Source: Prorocentrum cordatum
Lineage: Eukaryota > Sar > Dinophyceae > Prorocentrales > Prorocentraceae
DNA: 53,861 nucleotides
Direction: 5' to 3'
NCBI GenBank assembly: GCA_963575745.1
Contig: CAUYUJ010017788.1
Span: 12,501 to 66,361, forward strand
Position numbers and translations under genes: made by a program. The notes under the pieces were generated by a model. The model was not told the DNA's origin and did no database searches. It saw nothing but the letters and a program-made list of their open reading frames with translations. Positions 30,340 through 40,951 of the stretch are shown one piece after another. The stretch's first letter is position 1, and each line of letters starts with the position of its first letter.

Positions 30340-30850
30340 CCTCCCAGAAGCCTCTGAGATACCCCGAGGGATCCCGGAGGGGTCCTGAAGCTCCTGAGAG
30401 GCTTCTGAGGCTCTCTGGAGGAGTCCAGGGGGGTCCTGCAGGAGGCCTGAGCGCCCCTCGAGGGAATCCTGGTGCCCCTTTCGAAAGGGAGGATGCCTGA
30501 GCAGATCATGAGGAATCCTGAGGGAGCCCTGAGAAGTCTCACGATCTTCATGAGGCATCATGAAAGAATCCTGAGGGAATCCTCAGGCTTCCTCAGAGAA
30601 TCTTGAGAGACGCCTGAGAGAATCCGAAGAGAATCCTACGAGAATGCTAAAAAAACTCCAGCGAATCCAGAACATCCTGATCAACCCTGCCTGCGGATTG
30701 CACTGGACTCCTGACAGAATCCTGCGGAGTCCAAAAATTGTCCTGCGATTCATCAAACACCTGGGAGCTCCAGAGAGAACCGTGGGGACACCTGGAAGAA
30801 TCCTGGACTGGGGGTGGCTTCTGAGCATTCTAGCAAGCACCAAAGGTTCG
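30340..30850. repeat. GAATCCTGAG-type degenerate minisatellite
   Basis: Words like GAATCCTGAGG, GGGTCCTG and GAGGCTTCTGAG recur at roughly 10-12 bp spacing and decay with distance. 30860-31120 is less GC-rich and holds nothing recognisable. Confidence 0.65.
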
Positions 30851-31119
30851 ATGCTGAAATGATGATGCAGTGGGGGATGATGCGATTGCACGCGTAATGA
30901 TCATGTATTACATCGCTAGTTCGGAAGGGAGGAGGAGAAGCAGACATAGCAGCACGATGCCAGGCTAGCTCGATGAGATTGCATCCTTAAATGCATGCTA
31001 GAAGCGCTGGCTCGTCTTGCCAACATTGTCCCCGCTATCCGGGAACAAATGGAAATACGACGTATGCGCGCTACTAGGGCCACGAGGGCCTCATTTAGAG
31101 AAACCCTTCAGGATCGTCG

Positions 31120-31330
31120 TGCCACACATACCTCAAGAGGCGCCCAATCGACCTCTCGGACGTTTCAAGGGAGCATCAAGTCGGCATACCCCTCACGCAG
31201 TTCGAGCCTCATGGGCCCCCAGGGATCCAAGAGGCCTTCACTTGCGGCTGAAGGGAGCCTCGATTCGGCACACCCCTCACGCATTTCGTACCCCATGGAT
31301 CCCCAAAGGCCTTCGGCGGGATCCCGAGAC
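31120..31330 (+). repeat. Diverged element-A monomers
   Basis: Two to three units with TCGGCATACCCCTCACGCA and TTCGAGCCTCATGGGCCCCC, recognisable as mutated 90-bp family A monomers. Spacing is about 76 bp, so the unit has shortened. Confidence 0.55.
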
Positions 31331-31603
31331 CGAAGAAAACCCTGACTGGACGCCAAGATGGCCCAAAGAAAGAACTGTACCGATTGGTACCGACTCTCGT
31401 CGAAACCGCACCCCCGAACACCCACCGATTCCCAAAAACGTACGCACTTCCTCCCGGGAGCCCGCCGCGGCTCCCGCTCTGCGGGCTCAACAAGCTATAA
31501 CCGCGTCGGTTGGGGCCGATCCCGCCTGTCCTGCCTGCTGGGGTGTCGCTCGCCCCGTTGGGACCTCGCCCCAGCGCTGGCCGGGCAGCCTCGAGACAAA
31601 GGC

Positions 31604-31626
31604 CTTGAGCCAAAAGGGCTGTGCGG
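31604..31626 (-). other. Possible relic of the dinoflagellate spliced leader
   Basis: The minus strand reads CCGCACAGCC then CTTTTGGCTCAAG. The 22-nt dinoflagellate spliced leader is DCCGUAGCCAUUUUGGCUCAAG, so the last 17 bases match except one (A to C), with two extra bases after CCG. Such relics mark mRNAs that were retroposed. The 31450-31990 surroundings are GC-rich with uninterpretable overlapping frames. Confidence 0.4.
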
Positions 31627-32008
31627 CTGGGCCCCTGCAGGCTCCCAGGGGCCCCTTCCCTCTCGAGGGCGAGCATGCCGTCGTGAGAAGAGTGGCCCGG
31701 GATGCGTTCCAGGATCTCCACGGAGCATCCCGCGGCGACGCCGGCGGGAGCCTTCGGGAGAGAGAGATGGAAGCTCGTGGAGGCCCTGGACATCCTGGCA
31801 CGCAGCCTTATCATGACATCTTGCTCCCCTGACTCTCCTCCCCCCCCCCGGCGTCTCGACGCACGCGTGCAGCTCCCCCGGGCGTGGCCGGCCTGGCAGG
31901 GAGCCCGCGGAGCGCTCTCGGCCCGGGCCGGCGGGGCCCCCGGGAGGGAGCGAGACGCCCGCCCGGCACTCCTCGCCCGCCTCTCTCCCCCTCGCCGCCG
32001 CGCTCCTC

Positions 32009-32400
32009 CCGACTGCTGCCGTCATCCTGCACGTGCTTCTCGAGGCGGGGGCACTGGGGGGCGCCCCCCCCGCCCCGTTCCACTACTACCAGAACTGCCA
32101 CCACCCGACTGCTGCCGTCATCCTGCACGTGCTTCTCGAGGCGGGGGCACTGGGGGGCGCCCCCCCCTAAAACGACGCGAAGGTCGGGACAGAATCGGAT
32201 CGGGATGACTCGAAATCTCTGAGAATCGGCGGGTTTGGAGGATGTATTGGGCGCCGCGGCTCCAGAGCGTTCTGGAACGCTCTGAGAGCGCTCCGGAACG
32301 CTCTGGAGCGATTTATCCCGATCCTAGCCCTGTTTTACGGGGGCACTGGGGGACGCCCCCCCCGCCCCTTCTACTACTACCAGAACTGCCGCCACCCGAA
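32009..32400 (+). repeat. 97-bp direct repeats with GGGGGCACTGGGGGGCGCCC
   Basis: Two near-identical copies (starting 32009 and 32106) of GACTGCTGCCGTCATCCTGC..GCTTCTCGAGGCGG, plus a third partial copy at 32338-32398 sharing GGGGGCACTGGGGG and CTACTACCAGAACTGCC. Confidence 0.85.
32260..32308. repeat. 49-bp palindrome
   Basis: Arms CTCCAGAGCGTTCTGGAACG and CGCTCCGGAACGCTCTGGAG pair at 18 of 20 positions around a 9-bp loop. Related CTCTGGAACGCTC words repeat inside. Confidence 0.75.
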
Positions 32401-32499
32401 AAAACACCAGCACCGACCACGGCAGACCCGACCGATGGATTCTGGCCAGTCAGGGGCTCCGGGGCCCTACCACTAACCGGGCCCCCTTACCTGGGGCCC

Positions 32500-32660
32500 T
32501 GGCCATACCCGACAGAGGCACACGCCCGAGCGGTGCCAGAGAATAGACGAGCGCGCTCCACTGCTCGCAGAGCAACTGCTGGCGAGTGGCCTGGATCCGC
32601 CGCGGGGGATCTACGGCAAATCTCGTCGAAACGAAAATTACTCACTGCGTGGAGATCCCC
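32500..32660 (+). repeat. Dispersed repeat shared with 36450-36560
   Basis: CTCCACTGCTCGCAGAGCA, ACTGCTGGCGAGTGGCCTGG and GGGGGAT..ACG match the left arm and interior of the foldback at 36497. A nearby CACTAACCGGGCCCCCTTAC (32470) recurs at 35500 and, slightly changed, at 35680. Confidence 0.65.
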
Positions 32661-32699
32661 ATATGTGCATCTTTGAAAGGATAATGGCCTCCTGTTGAC

Positions 32700-32915
32700 T
32701 TCCGAGGCCTCCTGGCGCTTCCTCTGGCCTCCTGGGGCCTACTGTGGCTGCCTGAGGCCTCCCGGAGCTTCCTGGGGCCTCCTAGAGCCTCTTGGGACAT
32801 CCTGTGGCCTCTTGAGTCTTTCTGTGGCCTCCTATGCCTCCTGGGACCTCATGTGGTATTCTGGGGCCTCCTGGAGCCTGTTGGAGCCTCCTGTGGCATC
32901 CTGGGGAGAATCTGC
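32700..32915 (+). repeat. Ladder repeat E, TGGCCTCC variant
   Basis: Eighteen or so 12-bp units of the GGCCTCCTGGGG type, with substitutions; no spacer segments. Confidence 0.85.
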
Positions 32916-32975
32916 GCCCACGAGTCTGGCCACCGATCGAGACATCCTCAAAATCTGGCCCACCTGGGGGGGGAA

Positions 32976-33640
32976 ATGAGCGCCTCGCTCGAGACATCCT
33001 CGGAATCTGCTCCGAAAGCGAAGGATGTTGGGACAGGAAACAAACAAACTGCTTGAGACATTTCCACAAAACGGCCGCGAACGGGACCGTGAAAACACCC
33101 CTGGCGGCTCCCCTTAGGTATGCTGAAAATGAGCGCCTCGCTCGAGACATCCTCCAAATCTGCTCCGAAAGCGAAGGAGCTGGGACAGAAAAACAGGCAA
33201 ACCGCTTGAGATATCCCTACAAAACAGCCGCGAACGGGACCGTGAAAACACCCCTGGCGGCTCGCCTTAGGGACGTGAAAATGAGCGCCTCGCTCGAGAC
33301 ATCCTCCAAATCTGCTCCGAAAGCGAAGGATGTTGGGACAGGAAACAAACAAACTGCTTGAGACATTTCCACAAAACGGCCGCGAACGGGACCATGAAAA
33401 CATCCCTGGCGGCTCCCTTTAGGTATGCTGAAAATGAGCGCCTCGCTCGAGACATCCTTCAAATCTGCTCCGAAAGCGAAGGAGCTGGGACCGAAAAACA
33501 GGCAAACCGCTTGAGACATCCCTACAAAACGGCCGCGAACGGGACCGTGAAAACACCCCTGGCGGCTCCCCTGAGGGGGGCTGAAGCCAGCGCCCCGCCT
33601 GAGACATCCTCCCCACAAAACGGCCGCGAACGGGGCGTGC
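32976..33640 (+). repeat. Family C tandem array, ~152-bp units
   Basis: Four full units starting at about 32976, 33125, 33277 and 33430 (GAAAATGAGCGCCTCGCTCG ... AAAACGGCCGCGAACGGGAC ... CTGGCGGCTCCCCT) and a shortened fifth from about 33575. Units alternate between two subtypes (GATGTTGGGACAGG and GAGCTGGGAC). Confidence 0.9.
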
Positions 33641-33649
33641 GTGAGTCTC

Positions 33650-33800
33650 ACCATGAGTAAGTCTGAGTAGGAGTAGGTCTGAGTATGAGTAGGTCTGAGT
33701 ATGAGTAATTTCGTGTGTGAGTAAGTCTGGGTATGAGTAAGTCTGAGTGTGAGTCAGTCTGTGTATGAGTAAGTCTGGGTATGAGGAGGAGAGGGGAGGA
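33650..33800. repeat. 16-bp minisatellite (GTCTGAGTATGAGTAG)
   Basis: About nine units of GTCTG.GTATGAGTA. 33800-34080 holds no recognisable feature beyond a GGA-rich stretch. Confidence 0.85.
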
Positions 33801-34079
33801 GAAGGAGAAGGAGGAGGGGTAGGAGGCGTCCAAGTAATGAGAAGAACCCCATCTGAGGATATGGGGAAATTACCCTGGCGACGTACCCAACCCCTGCGCA
33901 AAAGCGGGGCGCAAATAGTTTAGGATACTTTATAAGGTGGCGATGACGGAGCGAGGGTTACATATGTCTGCAGACGGAATTCGGGAGACTCGCAGGACAC
34001 TGGCTACAGGAAAAGAGCTTGATAAAGCTGATGAGTTACAATTCCTGAACACTCCTAGCCACTTCGAACACGGCGATCA

Positions 34080-35350
34080 CAGCAGGCCTCGAAAGTGGCG
34101 ACAGTTTCACAGATCGCAGCCCCCCCAAAGATGGCGAGGTCTCGTTTGAATATGTCCGCGCGTGGCGTCACTGTGCTGGGCCCCCCAGCAGGCCTCGAAA
34201 GTGGCGATAGTTTCACAGATCGCAGCCTCCAGGGATGGCGAGGTCTCATTTGAATCTGCCCGTGGCGTCACTGTGCTGGGCCCCCCAGCAGGCCTCGAAA
34301 GTGGCGATAGTTTCACAGATCGCAGCCCCCCCAGAGATGGCGAGGTCTAATTTGAATCTGCGCGTGGCCCTCACTGTGCTGGGCCCCCCAGCAGGCCGCG
34401 AAAATGGCGACAGTTTCACAGATCGCAGCCCCCCAGGGATGGCGAGGTCTCGTTTGAATATGTCCGTGGCGTAACTGTGCAGGGCACCCCAGCAGGCCTC
34501 GAAAGTGGCGACAGTTTCACAGATCGCAGCCTCCAGGGGATGGCGAGGTCTCATTTGAATCTGCCCGTGGCCCTCACTGTGCTGGGCCCCCCAGCAGGCC
34601 TCGAAAGTGGACAGTTTCACAGATCGCAGCCCCCCAGGGATGGCGAGGTCTAATTTGAATCTGCCGTGGCGTCGCTGTGCTGGGCCCCCCAGCAGGCCTC
34701 GAAAATGGCGACAGTTTCACAGATCGCAGCCCCCCAGGGATGGCGAGGTCTCATTTGAATCTGCCCGTGGCCCTCACTGTGCTGGGCCCCCCAGCAGGCC
34801 TCGAAAATGGCGGCAGTTTCACAGATCGCAGCCCCCCAGGGATGGCGAGGTCTAATTTGAATCCGCGCGTCGCCCTCACTGTGCTGGGCCCCCCAGCAGG
34901 CCTCGAAAATGGCGACAGTTTCACAGATCGCAGCCCCCCAGGGATGGCGAGGTCTAATTTGAATCTGCGCGTCGCCCTCACTGTGCTGGGCCCCCCAGCA
35001 GGCCTCGAAAATGGCGACAGTTTCACAGATCGCAGCCCCCCAGGGATGGCGAGGTCTAATTTGAATCTGCGCGTCGCCCTCACTGTGCTGGGCCCCCCAG
35101 CAGGCCTCGAAAATGGCGACAGTTTCACAGATCGCAGCCCCCCCAGGGATGGCGAGGTCTAATTTGAATCTGCGCGTCGCCCTCACTGTGCTGAGCCCCC
35201 CAGCAGGCCTCGAAAATGGCGACAGTTTCACAGATCGCAGCCCCCCAGGGATGGCGAGGTCTAATTTCAATCTGCGCGTCGCCCTCACTGTGCTGGGCCC
35301 CCCAGCAGGCCCCGAAAATGGCGACAGTTTCTCAGATCGCAGCCCCCCGC
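34080..35350 (+). repeat. Family B tandem array, 102-bp units, about 13 copies
   Basis: Unit core GGCCTCGAAAATGGCGACAG / TTTCACAGATCGCAGCCCCC / GATGGCGAGGTCT / CACTGTGCTGGGCCCCCCAG. The later units (34899, 35001, 35103, 35205) are almost identical and exactly 102 bp apart; the early ones are more variable. 102 bp is 34 codons, so frames are open throughout. Confidence 0.95.
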
Positions 35351-35525
35351 AGGCAAGCCAGGAAGAGGCAGGGAGGGAGGAGGAGGAGGAAGGAAGGAGT
35401 GGAGACCTCACTGCTCTATTCAAAACGAATACCCAACCAAGGAGGGTTGGGAAAAAGTTGTTCGGACGTTTGCGAATAGTGGAACGCGCTCTGCGACTAT
35501 CACTAACCGGGCCCCCTTACCTTGA

Positions 35526-35675
35526 AGTCGGGCCTGTCCCTCACAGGGGGAACATTCAGAAATAGTCCAAAAATAGTCTGGGGACTGCTTTTTGAGCACC
35601 GTTTGACCATTCGGAAATATTTTCTTATTATCTTTTTCCCCCAAAATCCCCCTGAGGGGGGACACTGGCCCGACT
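35526..35675. mobile_element. MITE, 150 bp, family with 36732
   Basis: Terminal inverted repeats AGTCGGGCC.GTCCC..CAGGGGGA at the left and the complement of AGTCGGGCCAGTGTCCCC at the right. The interior is A+T-rich (CATTCAGAAATAGTCC). Outer TTGA/TCAA bases extend the pairing. No coding capacity. Confidence 0.7.
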
Positions 35676-35859
35676 CAACACTGACCCGGCCCCCTTACCT
35701 GGGGTCCTGGCTCTACCCCACAGCTTGCCGTCGCTCGGACGTCCATTTCCCGTGCATTTTTCGGTTTCGTGCGTGTTTTTTTTGCTCGATGGTCCAGGAT
35801 GGTCCTCGGTGGTTCTCGCCGAGAAAAAGTGCACTCGTCCGAGCGATGCCAAGACAGAG

Positions 35860-36263
35860 GCCCGCGCCCGAGCGCTGCCTGGAAAACGCGGGGGCGGGCC
35901 GCCCGTCCCGGCGTCGGCCCGCGGCCCCCCGGCGCCCGCGGCCGCGGCCGCGCGCCGCGCGCCCAGCCACGCGAGCATGCCGCGCGGCCCCCCGGGCGAG
36001 GGGGCGGCGGCGGCGCGCCGGGCGGCGGCTGCGGGCGGCCCTCGGCGACCGCGCGCTCGCTGCCCACGACGAGCATGCCGTCGTCGTCGTCGTCGTCGTC
36101 CCGGGTCGAGGGGGTCGGCGGCGGCGCGCCGGGCGGCGGCTGCGGGCGGCCCTCGGCGACCGCGCGCTCGCTGCCGGCGACGACGACGTCGTCGTCGTCG
36201 TCGTCGTCGTCGTTGTTGTCCTCGTCGTCGTCGTCGTCGTTGTGCTCGTCGTCGTCATCGGCA

Positions 36264-36305
<42 letters not shown>

Positions 36306-36320
36306 TCGTCGTCGTTGTGT

Positions 36321-36363
<43 letters not shown>

Positions 36364-36375
36364 GGTCGTCGTCGT
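35860..36375. repeat. Duplicated GC-rich segment with (CGT)n expansions
   Basis: GCGGCGCGCCGGGCGGCGGC and CGACCGCGCGCTCGCTGCC occur twice (36006-36062 and 36118-36174), separated by (CGT)n. A longer (CGT)n tract with GTTGT interruptions runs 36184-36374. Minus-strand translation gives a repeated Pro-rich peptide followed by poly-Asp, but there is no recognisable domain. Confidence 0.8.
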
Positions 36376-36496
36376 CCCGACGGCGCGTTCGGCGCGGGGG
36401 GCGCGGCTGGCAGCGGGGATGGGCTCGACCCCCCCCCTTGCAATGCAGGCGTGCCCAGAGCCACCGCCCGGGGAGCCGGTGGCCTATAGTGGACAA

Positions 36497-36633
36497 GCGC
36501 GTTCCACGACTCGCAGAGTAACTGCTCGCCAGTGGCCTGGCTCCGCCATGGGGGATTCACGATGAATTACACTGGTGCAGGCGTGTGTGTATCGGGCGTC
36601 TGCGAGTAGGCACTCTGCGAGCAGTGGAACGCG
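36497..36633. mobile_element. Foldback element, 137 bp
   Basis: Arms 36497-36519 and 36612-36633: GCGCGTTCCAC then .CTCGCAGAGT, paired at about 20 of 22 positions. The loop resembles 32570-32640. Confidence 0.6.
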
Positions 36634-36731
36634 TTCGGTGATATAGGGTCGGGCTGCTGGCCCAAGGAGCGCCAGAGGGAAGGGGCGAAAGGACCCCCCT
36701 GCTTGGCCCCAGAGGCGCCTGCGTGGACTTA

Positions 36732-36888
36732 GGTCGGGCGTGTCCCCCTACAGGCAGATTTTGGACGAATACTAGAAACTTAATTTCAAAAAAAATACTC
36801 AAAACATTGTCAAAAATAGGCAAACCACCGTCCCCGGACTATGCTTTGACTATTTCTGAATCCTCCCCCTGTAGAGGAACGGGCCCGG
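36732..36888. mobile_element. MITE, 157 bp, with CTTA duplication
   Basis: Terminal inverted repeats GGTCGGGCGTGTCCCCCTAC / complement of CCGGGCCCGTTCCTCTACAG. It is flanked by CTTA at 36728-36731 and 36889-36892. Its minus strand aligns with the MITE at 35526 (ATTCAGAAATAGTC). Repeats of GGGTCGGGCTGC.GGCCC lie on either side (36650, 36901). Confidence 0.7.
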
Positions 36889-37473
36889 CTTAAGCCTACA
36901 GGGTCGGGCTGCCGGCCCGAGGAGCGCCAGGGAGAGGGAGCGGAAGGCGTTTTTTTCAGCGGCCGCCTCGTCGGCGCGCTGAGTTCTTAAGTGTTTGCTG
37001 GGCTGTTTTTCCTTATTTTTTCGATGGTGCGAAGAGGTATGTGGATTCAGGTTTCATCTGGTGTTTTCAATGATTTTGCGCCCTCCGATACCTCCCGAGT
37101 GCCTCCATTGCCCCCACGATCACAACGGAAGGCCCCCCTTGGCCTTGGCCCCGAAGGGGCGCCTGCGTGGACGAGGGAGGAGCACCGGAGAGAGGAGGAG
37201 CAGCCGCGGAGGGGCCCGGGGAGCGGCGAGCCCCCTCCGACAGGAGGCCGGTCCTAAGCTCACGGGGGAGCGAAGAATGGCATGAGCATAGGAGCTCGAG
37301 GAATGACATAAGCCTAAGAACTCGGAGTAGAGGTCAAAGGATCCACCCCCAGAATGACCACCCCGACACGCCGAGTCGTTCCACAAACGCGCCCAAGCAA
37401 GGAATCGAACAGGGCAGGGCTGTTTGGTAAACGCCCCGGGCCGTTTAGTAAACGCCAATTGTCCGGTCCGGGT

Positions 37474-37589
37474 GGTTCGCGCAGATTCCTTGGATCTGCG
37501 CTGGATCCCCCTCCCTAGCGCGCGGAGCGCGCCAGAGGCGGGCGCCGCCAGGGGGGGTCCAGCGCCGATCCGAGAAATCCGCGCGGACC
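37474..37589. mobile_element. GC-rich foldback element, 116 bp
   Basis: Arms of about 37 bp (GGTTCGCGCAGATTCCTTGG../ complement of GGTCCGCGCGGATTTCTCGG..) with a central GCGCGCGGAGCGCGCC stem. Same family as 10627-10732. 37590-37920 holds no recognised gene. Confidence 0.7.
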
Positions 37590-37922
37590 TCAGAGTTCTT
37601 GTGTTTATGACAGTCTTCGTTCCCATCTTTCAGCGTGTCGGCTGTAGGACACTTGGAGAGCACTTTTTGCATGCGCGGCGATAGCGGGCGCTATGGGGGG
37701 AAAGAGGGGGGAAGGTGGAGACCCTCCCACCATGCGGGTCTGGCACCACACACCATGGTGCACGCACTGCGGCAGGGCCGGGGGCGCACTGGGGGGTGTG
37801 GGGGGGGGGGGGGCGTTGCCTCATGGGGGAGGGGAGGGGCGGGAAGAAGGGGAGGATAACTCACGCTACGGCCCAAAGAGGATACGAAAAAACACTCGGT
37901 GGGGGGGGGGGGGGCAGGATCT

Positions 37923-37976
<54 letters not shown>
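37923..37976. repeat. (TA)n microsatellite
   Basis: About 26 TA units. A GGGGGG-rich stretch precedes it (37800-37915). No gene recognised from 37980 to 38690. Confidence 0.95.
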
Positions 37977-37979
<3 letters not shown>

Positions 37980-38689
37980 GGGCCCCAGGGGGCCAGAATA
38001 TATCCATACCCACCGCCTGGCGAGGCCCCCAAAGGTCGATCTTCCAAGCGGTGGTTACGTTTGGATCTCCGCCTGGGAGTCGGAGGCGGAAGACGAGGAG
38101 GGGAGGAGGACGGAGGAAGGGAAAAAGAGGATCCTTGACATCCTCGCGCTGCGAGACAATCACGACGGGAACGCTGGGGGGCCACGCTGTGAAGAAATAG
38201 CAAACCGGATGGATGCATGGGAAGAGGGAGGCGGGAGGAGGGGATGACGAGGAGGAGCAGGAGGATCGAGGATCGATGGTCGAAAAAAATCTAGGATCGA
38301 GGTGCTCGGCTGTTTGCGCTGCGCGCGCGCAGTCGGCAGGGTGTTCCTTATGCAAAATGCGGATCACACTTCGACGCCGCGCACATTCGTCGAAAAAAGG
38401 TAAGAACAGCTACAATGCTACCCAGCGCGGGTCCCCAAGCATTGTGTTCTAGCAATATACAGCTCATCAACAGAATGTTGCACCACCTGGCGCGGACAAT
38501 CAATCGCATCGCTGTTCTACAAAAATTTGTTTCCACCCCCCCACCCCCCCCGTTTTGAATACCGGTCGAAGCAGCTCGGTGGTGCAACAGTTTGTCGGGA
38601 GCCCCCGGGTGGCCCAAGGGCCCTTCGCCACGCACCCAATATTAAGATCGAGGGGAAGGGGGGGAAGGAGCAATGCAGTAGAAATGTCG

Positions 38690-39960
38690 CTGCGCAACAG
38701 AGGTGTCGCAACATGTTGTCGAAATACGTAAAAAATGCAATACACGTGGTGCAGCGTATGAAGAGCAGCATATGTGGTGCAACATATGTGATGCATTTAC
38801 TGCTGCGCGATACACGTCGTACAACCTACTTTGTGCTAAGTAGATTTGCAGTATACGTGGTGCAGTATACGTAGTGCAATTGATTTTAACAAACGAGCTG
38901 ACACGGCCCACGCTTTTGCAAACATCCCACCCGCCCACCTGCATCTTCGTTTGCAAAACCCATGCGGTGGCGATTGCGATGCATGGTTGGCGTTGAGTGG
39001 TGCCTCTCTCCGGCCGCGCCAACCCAAGCACGCGCGCGCAGCGGGCAGCTTGTTTGGCGCGACCGAAGAGGCCGCGGTGAGCTGACCGCTGGGCACATCC
39101 CAGCAGACACTTCACTGAGAGTCGTCGACCCGGGCGCGCGACATACCATGGCAACGTCGACAACGGTAGACACGATGATGATAGTAGCGATGTTGGTGAG
39201 TATGTTGGAAACGACGAAGGCACGGCCAGTGCGGGCGCCGATGCTGATCACGCCGACGACGATGACGGCGTCCTCGCGTCGGTGATGAAGGTTTTGGAAA
39301 GAGTTCGACATGCGCTCGGCCGACGCATGAGTGGCCCGCATGGTATTATTTGACATACGGATCGTGCCCCCACAGCACGAGCGCAAGGGCGTGCGAATGA
39401 TGACGACATGCGGCACGGGAGGTCCGCTTGGCAGAATTCCATGAACATGTTGAACAACCTGCGGTTTTCTCCAGAACTCGCAAGAGCGCGAGCGCACGCT
39501 TTTTTGAAAACTGATGTTGCGAAACCATGCGTGTCTGTATGTAATTCGGACACTCGGCTTTGAAATCGCTACGAAACCAATGGTTTTTTAGCGGATTCCA
39601 GCATGCGCGCGCGACGACGCGCGCTCGCGCACTTCAACCCATATTTTGCGAAGGGTTCTCGCGGCGGCACGCGCGCAAGGGCGTTCGAACGATTTCGACA
39701 TGCGCTCGCGAAGCCAGTTTGGCAGAATGCTGTGAAAATTGCAGCCGTTTGGCAGCGTGTTCTTGGGAATTCGCAAGACCGCGCGCACAAGCTTTGTTTG
39801 ACAATCCGTGTTGCGAAACCTTTTTTGTATATGTTGTCGGACAATCGATTCTGAATCCCTTACGAAACCGATAGCTGTTGAAGGATTTCGGCACGCGCGC
39901 GCGACTACGCGCGCGTGTGCACTTCGTGCCGTTTTGTGCAAGGGGTTATTGAAATTGTGT
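38690..39960 (+). repeat. Composite dispersed repeat F, most complete copy
   Basis: Order: 15-bp TACGTGGTGCA minisatellite (38740-38880); CAAACATCCCACCCGCCCACC (38920); TTGCAAAACCCATGCGGTGG (38951); a CATGGCAACGTCGACAACGG (39148) and GACGATGACGGCGTCC interior; GAGTTCGACATGCGCTCGG (39302); TGTTGCGAAACC (39513); GCATGCGCGCGCGACGACGCG (39601); then a second round of the last modules. Ends near TGTGTTAAACGAGTGCGCG (39966). Confidence 0.75.
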
Positions 39961-40024
39961 GATGTGTGTTAAACGAGTGCGCGCGCATAGTATTTGTTGC
40001 CGGGAATGGCGTGGGAGGCCGATA

Positions 40025-40766
40025 CCCTGGGCTGGGATGGTACGAGCTCAATTTTAGGATGGACGATGGGGAAGAATCATTCGCAAATTATTATACGAAA
40101 AGGGGATCGGATAATCCCGGGGGGAAAGGGTAGAGTCGATTCTCCTTTCAGAAAAATATTATACGTGGTGCACTCTATGTGGTGCAATTAGTCTTGACCG
40201 TCTTGAAGCTGTCCTCTCCACTGCTCGTGCAAACATCCCACCCTCCCACCCGCAACTTGGTCGCAAGACCTCTTCAGACAAGACCGTGACGGTAGGTACC
40301 ACATGGCACTTGGCCACGACACCGACGCCGACGACGACAGCGACGTCGACGACGACGGCGCCGCCGACACCGACTGCGACGACACCGACGACGTCTCCAA
40401 TGTTTTCGACGACGACAACGACGACGACGACACCGACGATGACGACAACGACGCCTACGACGACGACGAAGACGACGACGACGTCGCCAACGGAGACGAC
40501 GACGAGGGAGGAGAAAAAACGACGACGGCGACAACGACGACAACGACGATGGAGGAGGGAAGACGGCGACGACGCCAACGACGAAAAAGGAGGAAGAACG
40601 GCGACGCCGACGACGACAACGACGAGGGAGGAGGGAAGCAGACGACGACGACAACGACGACGAAGACGACGACGACGGCGACGAAATAGGAGGGACGACG
40701 ACGAGACGCCGACGACGGACGACGACGACGAGGGAGGAGGATAACGACGACGGAGGAGTGAAGACC

Positions 40767-40797
<31 letters not shown>

Positions 40798-40916
40798 AAT
40801 GGGAGGGACAACGACGAGACGCCGACGAAGACAACGAGGGAGGAAGGACGACCACGGCGACAACGACGAAGGAAGCGACGACGACGCCAAGACGACGACG
40901 ACGAGGAAAGACAGAA

Positions 40917-40951
<35 letters not shown>

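Noticed and set aside
34080-35423. Repeated peptides in frames across the 102-bp array
   Set aside because: Unit length divisible by three; no conserved start, and substitutions occur at all codon positions.
37640-38370. Candidate gene from overlapping frames on both strands
   Set aside because: The frames pass through (TA)n and poly(G) tracts and show no motif or splice pattern.
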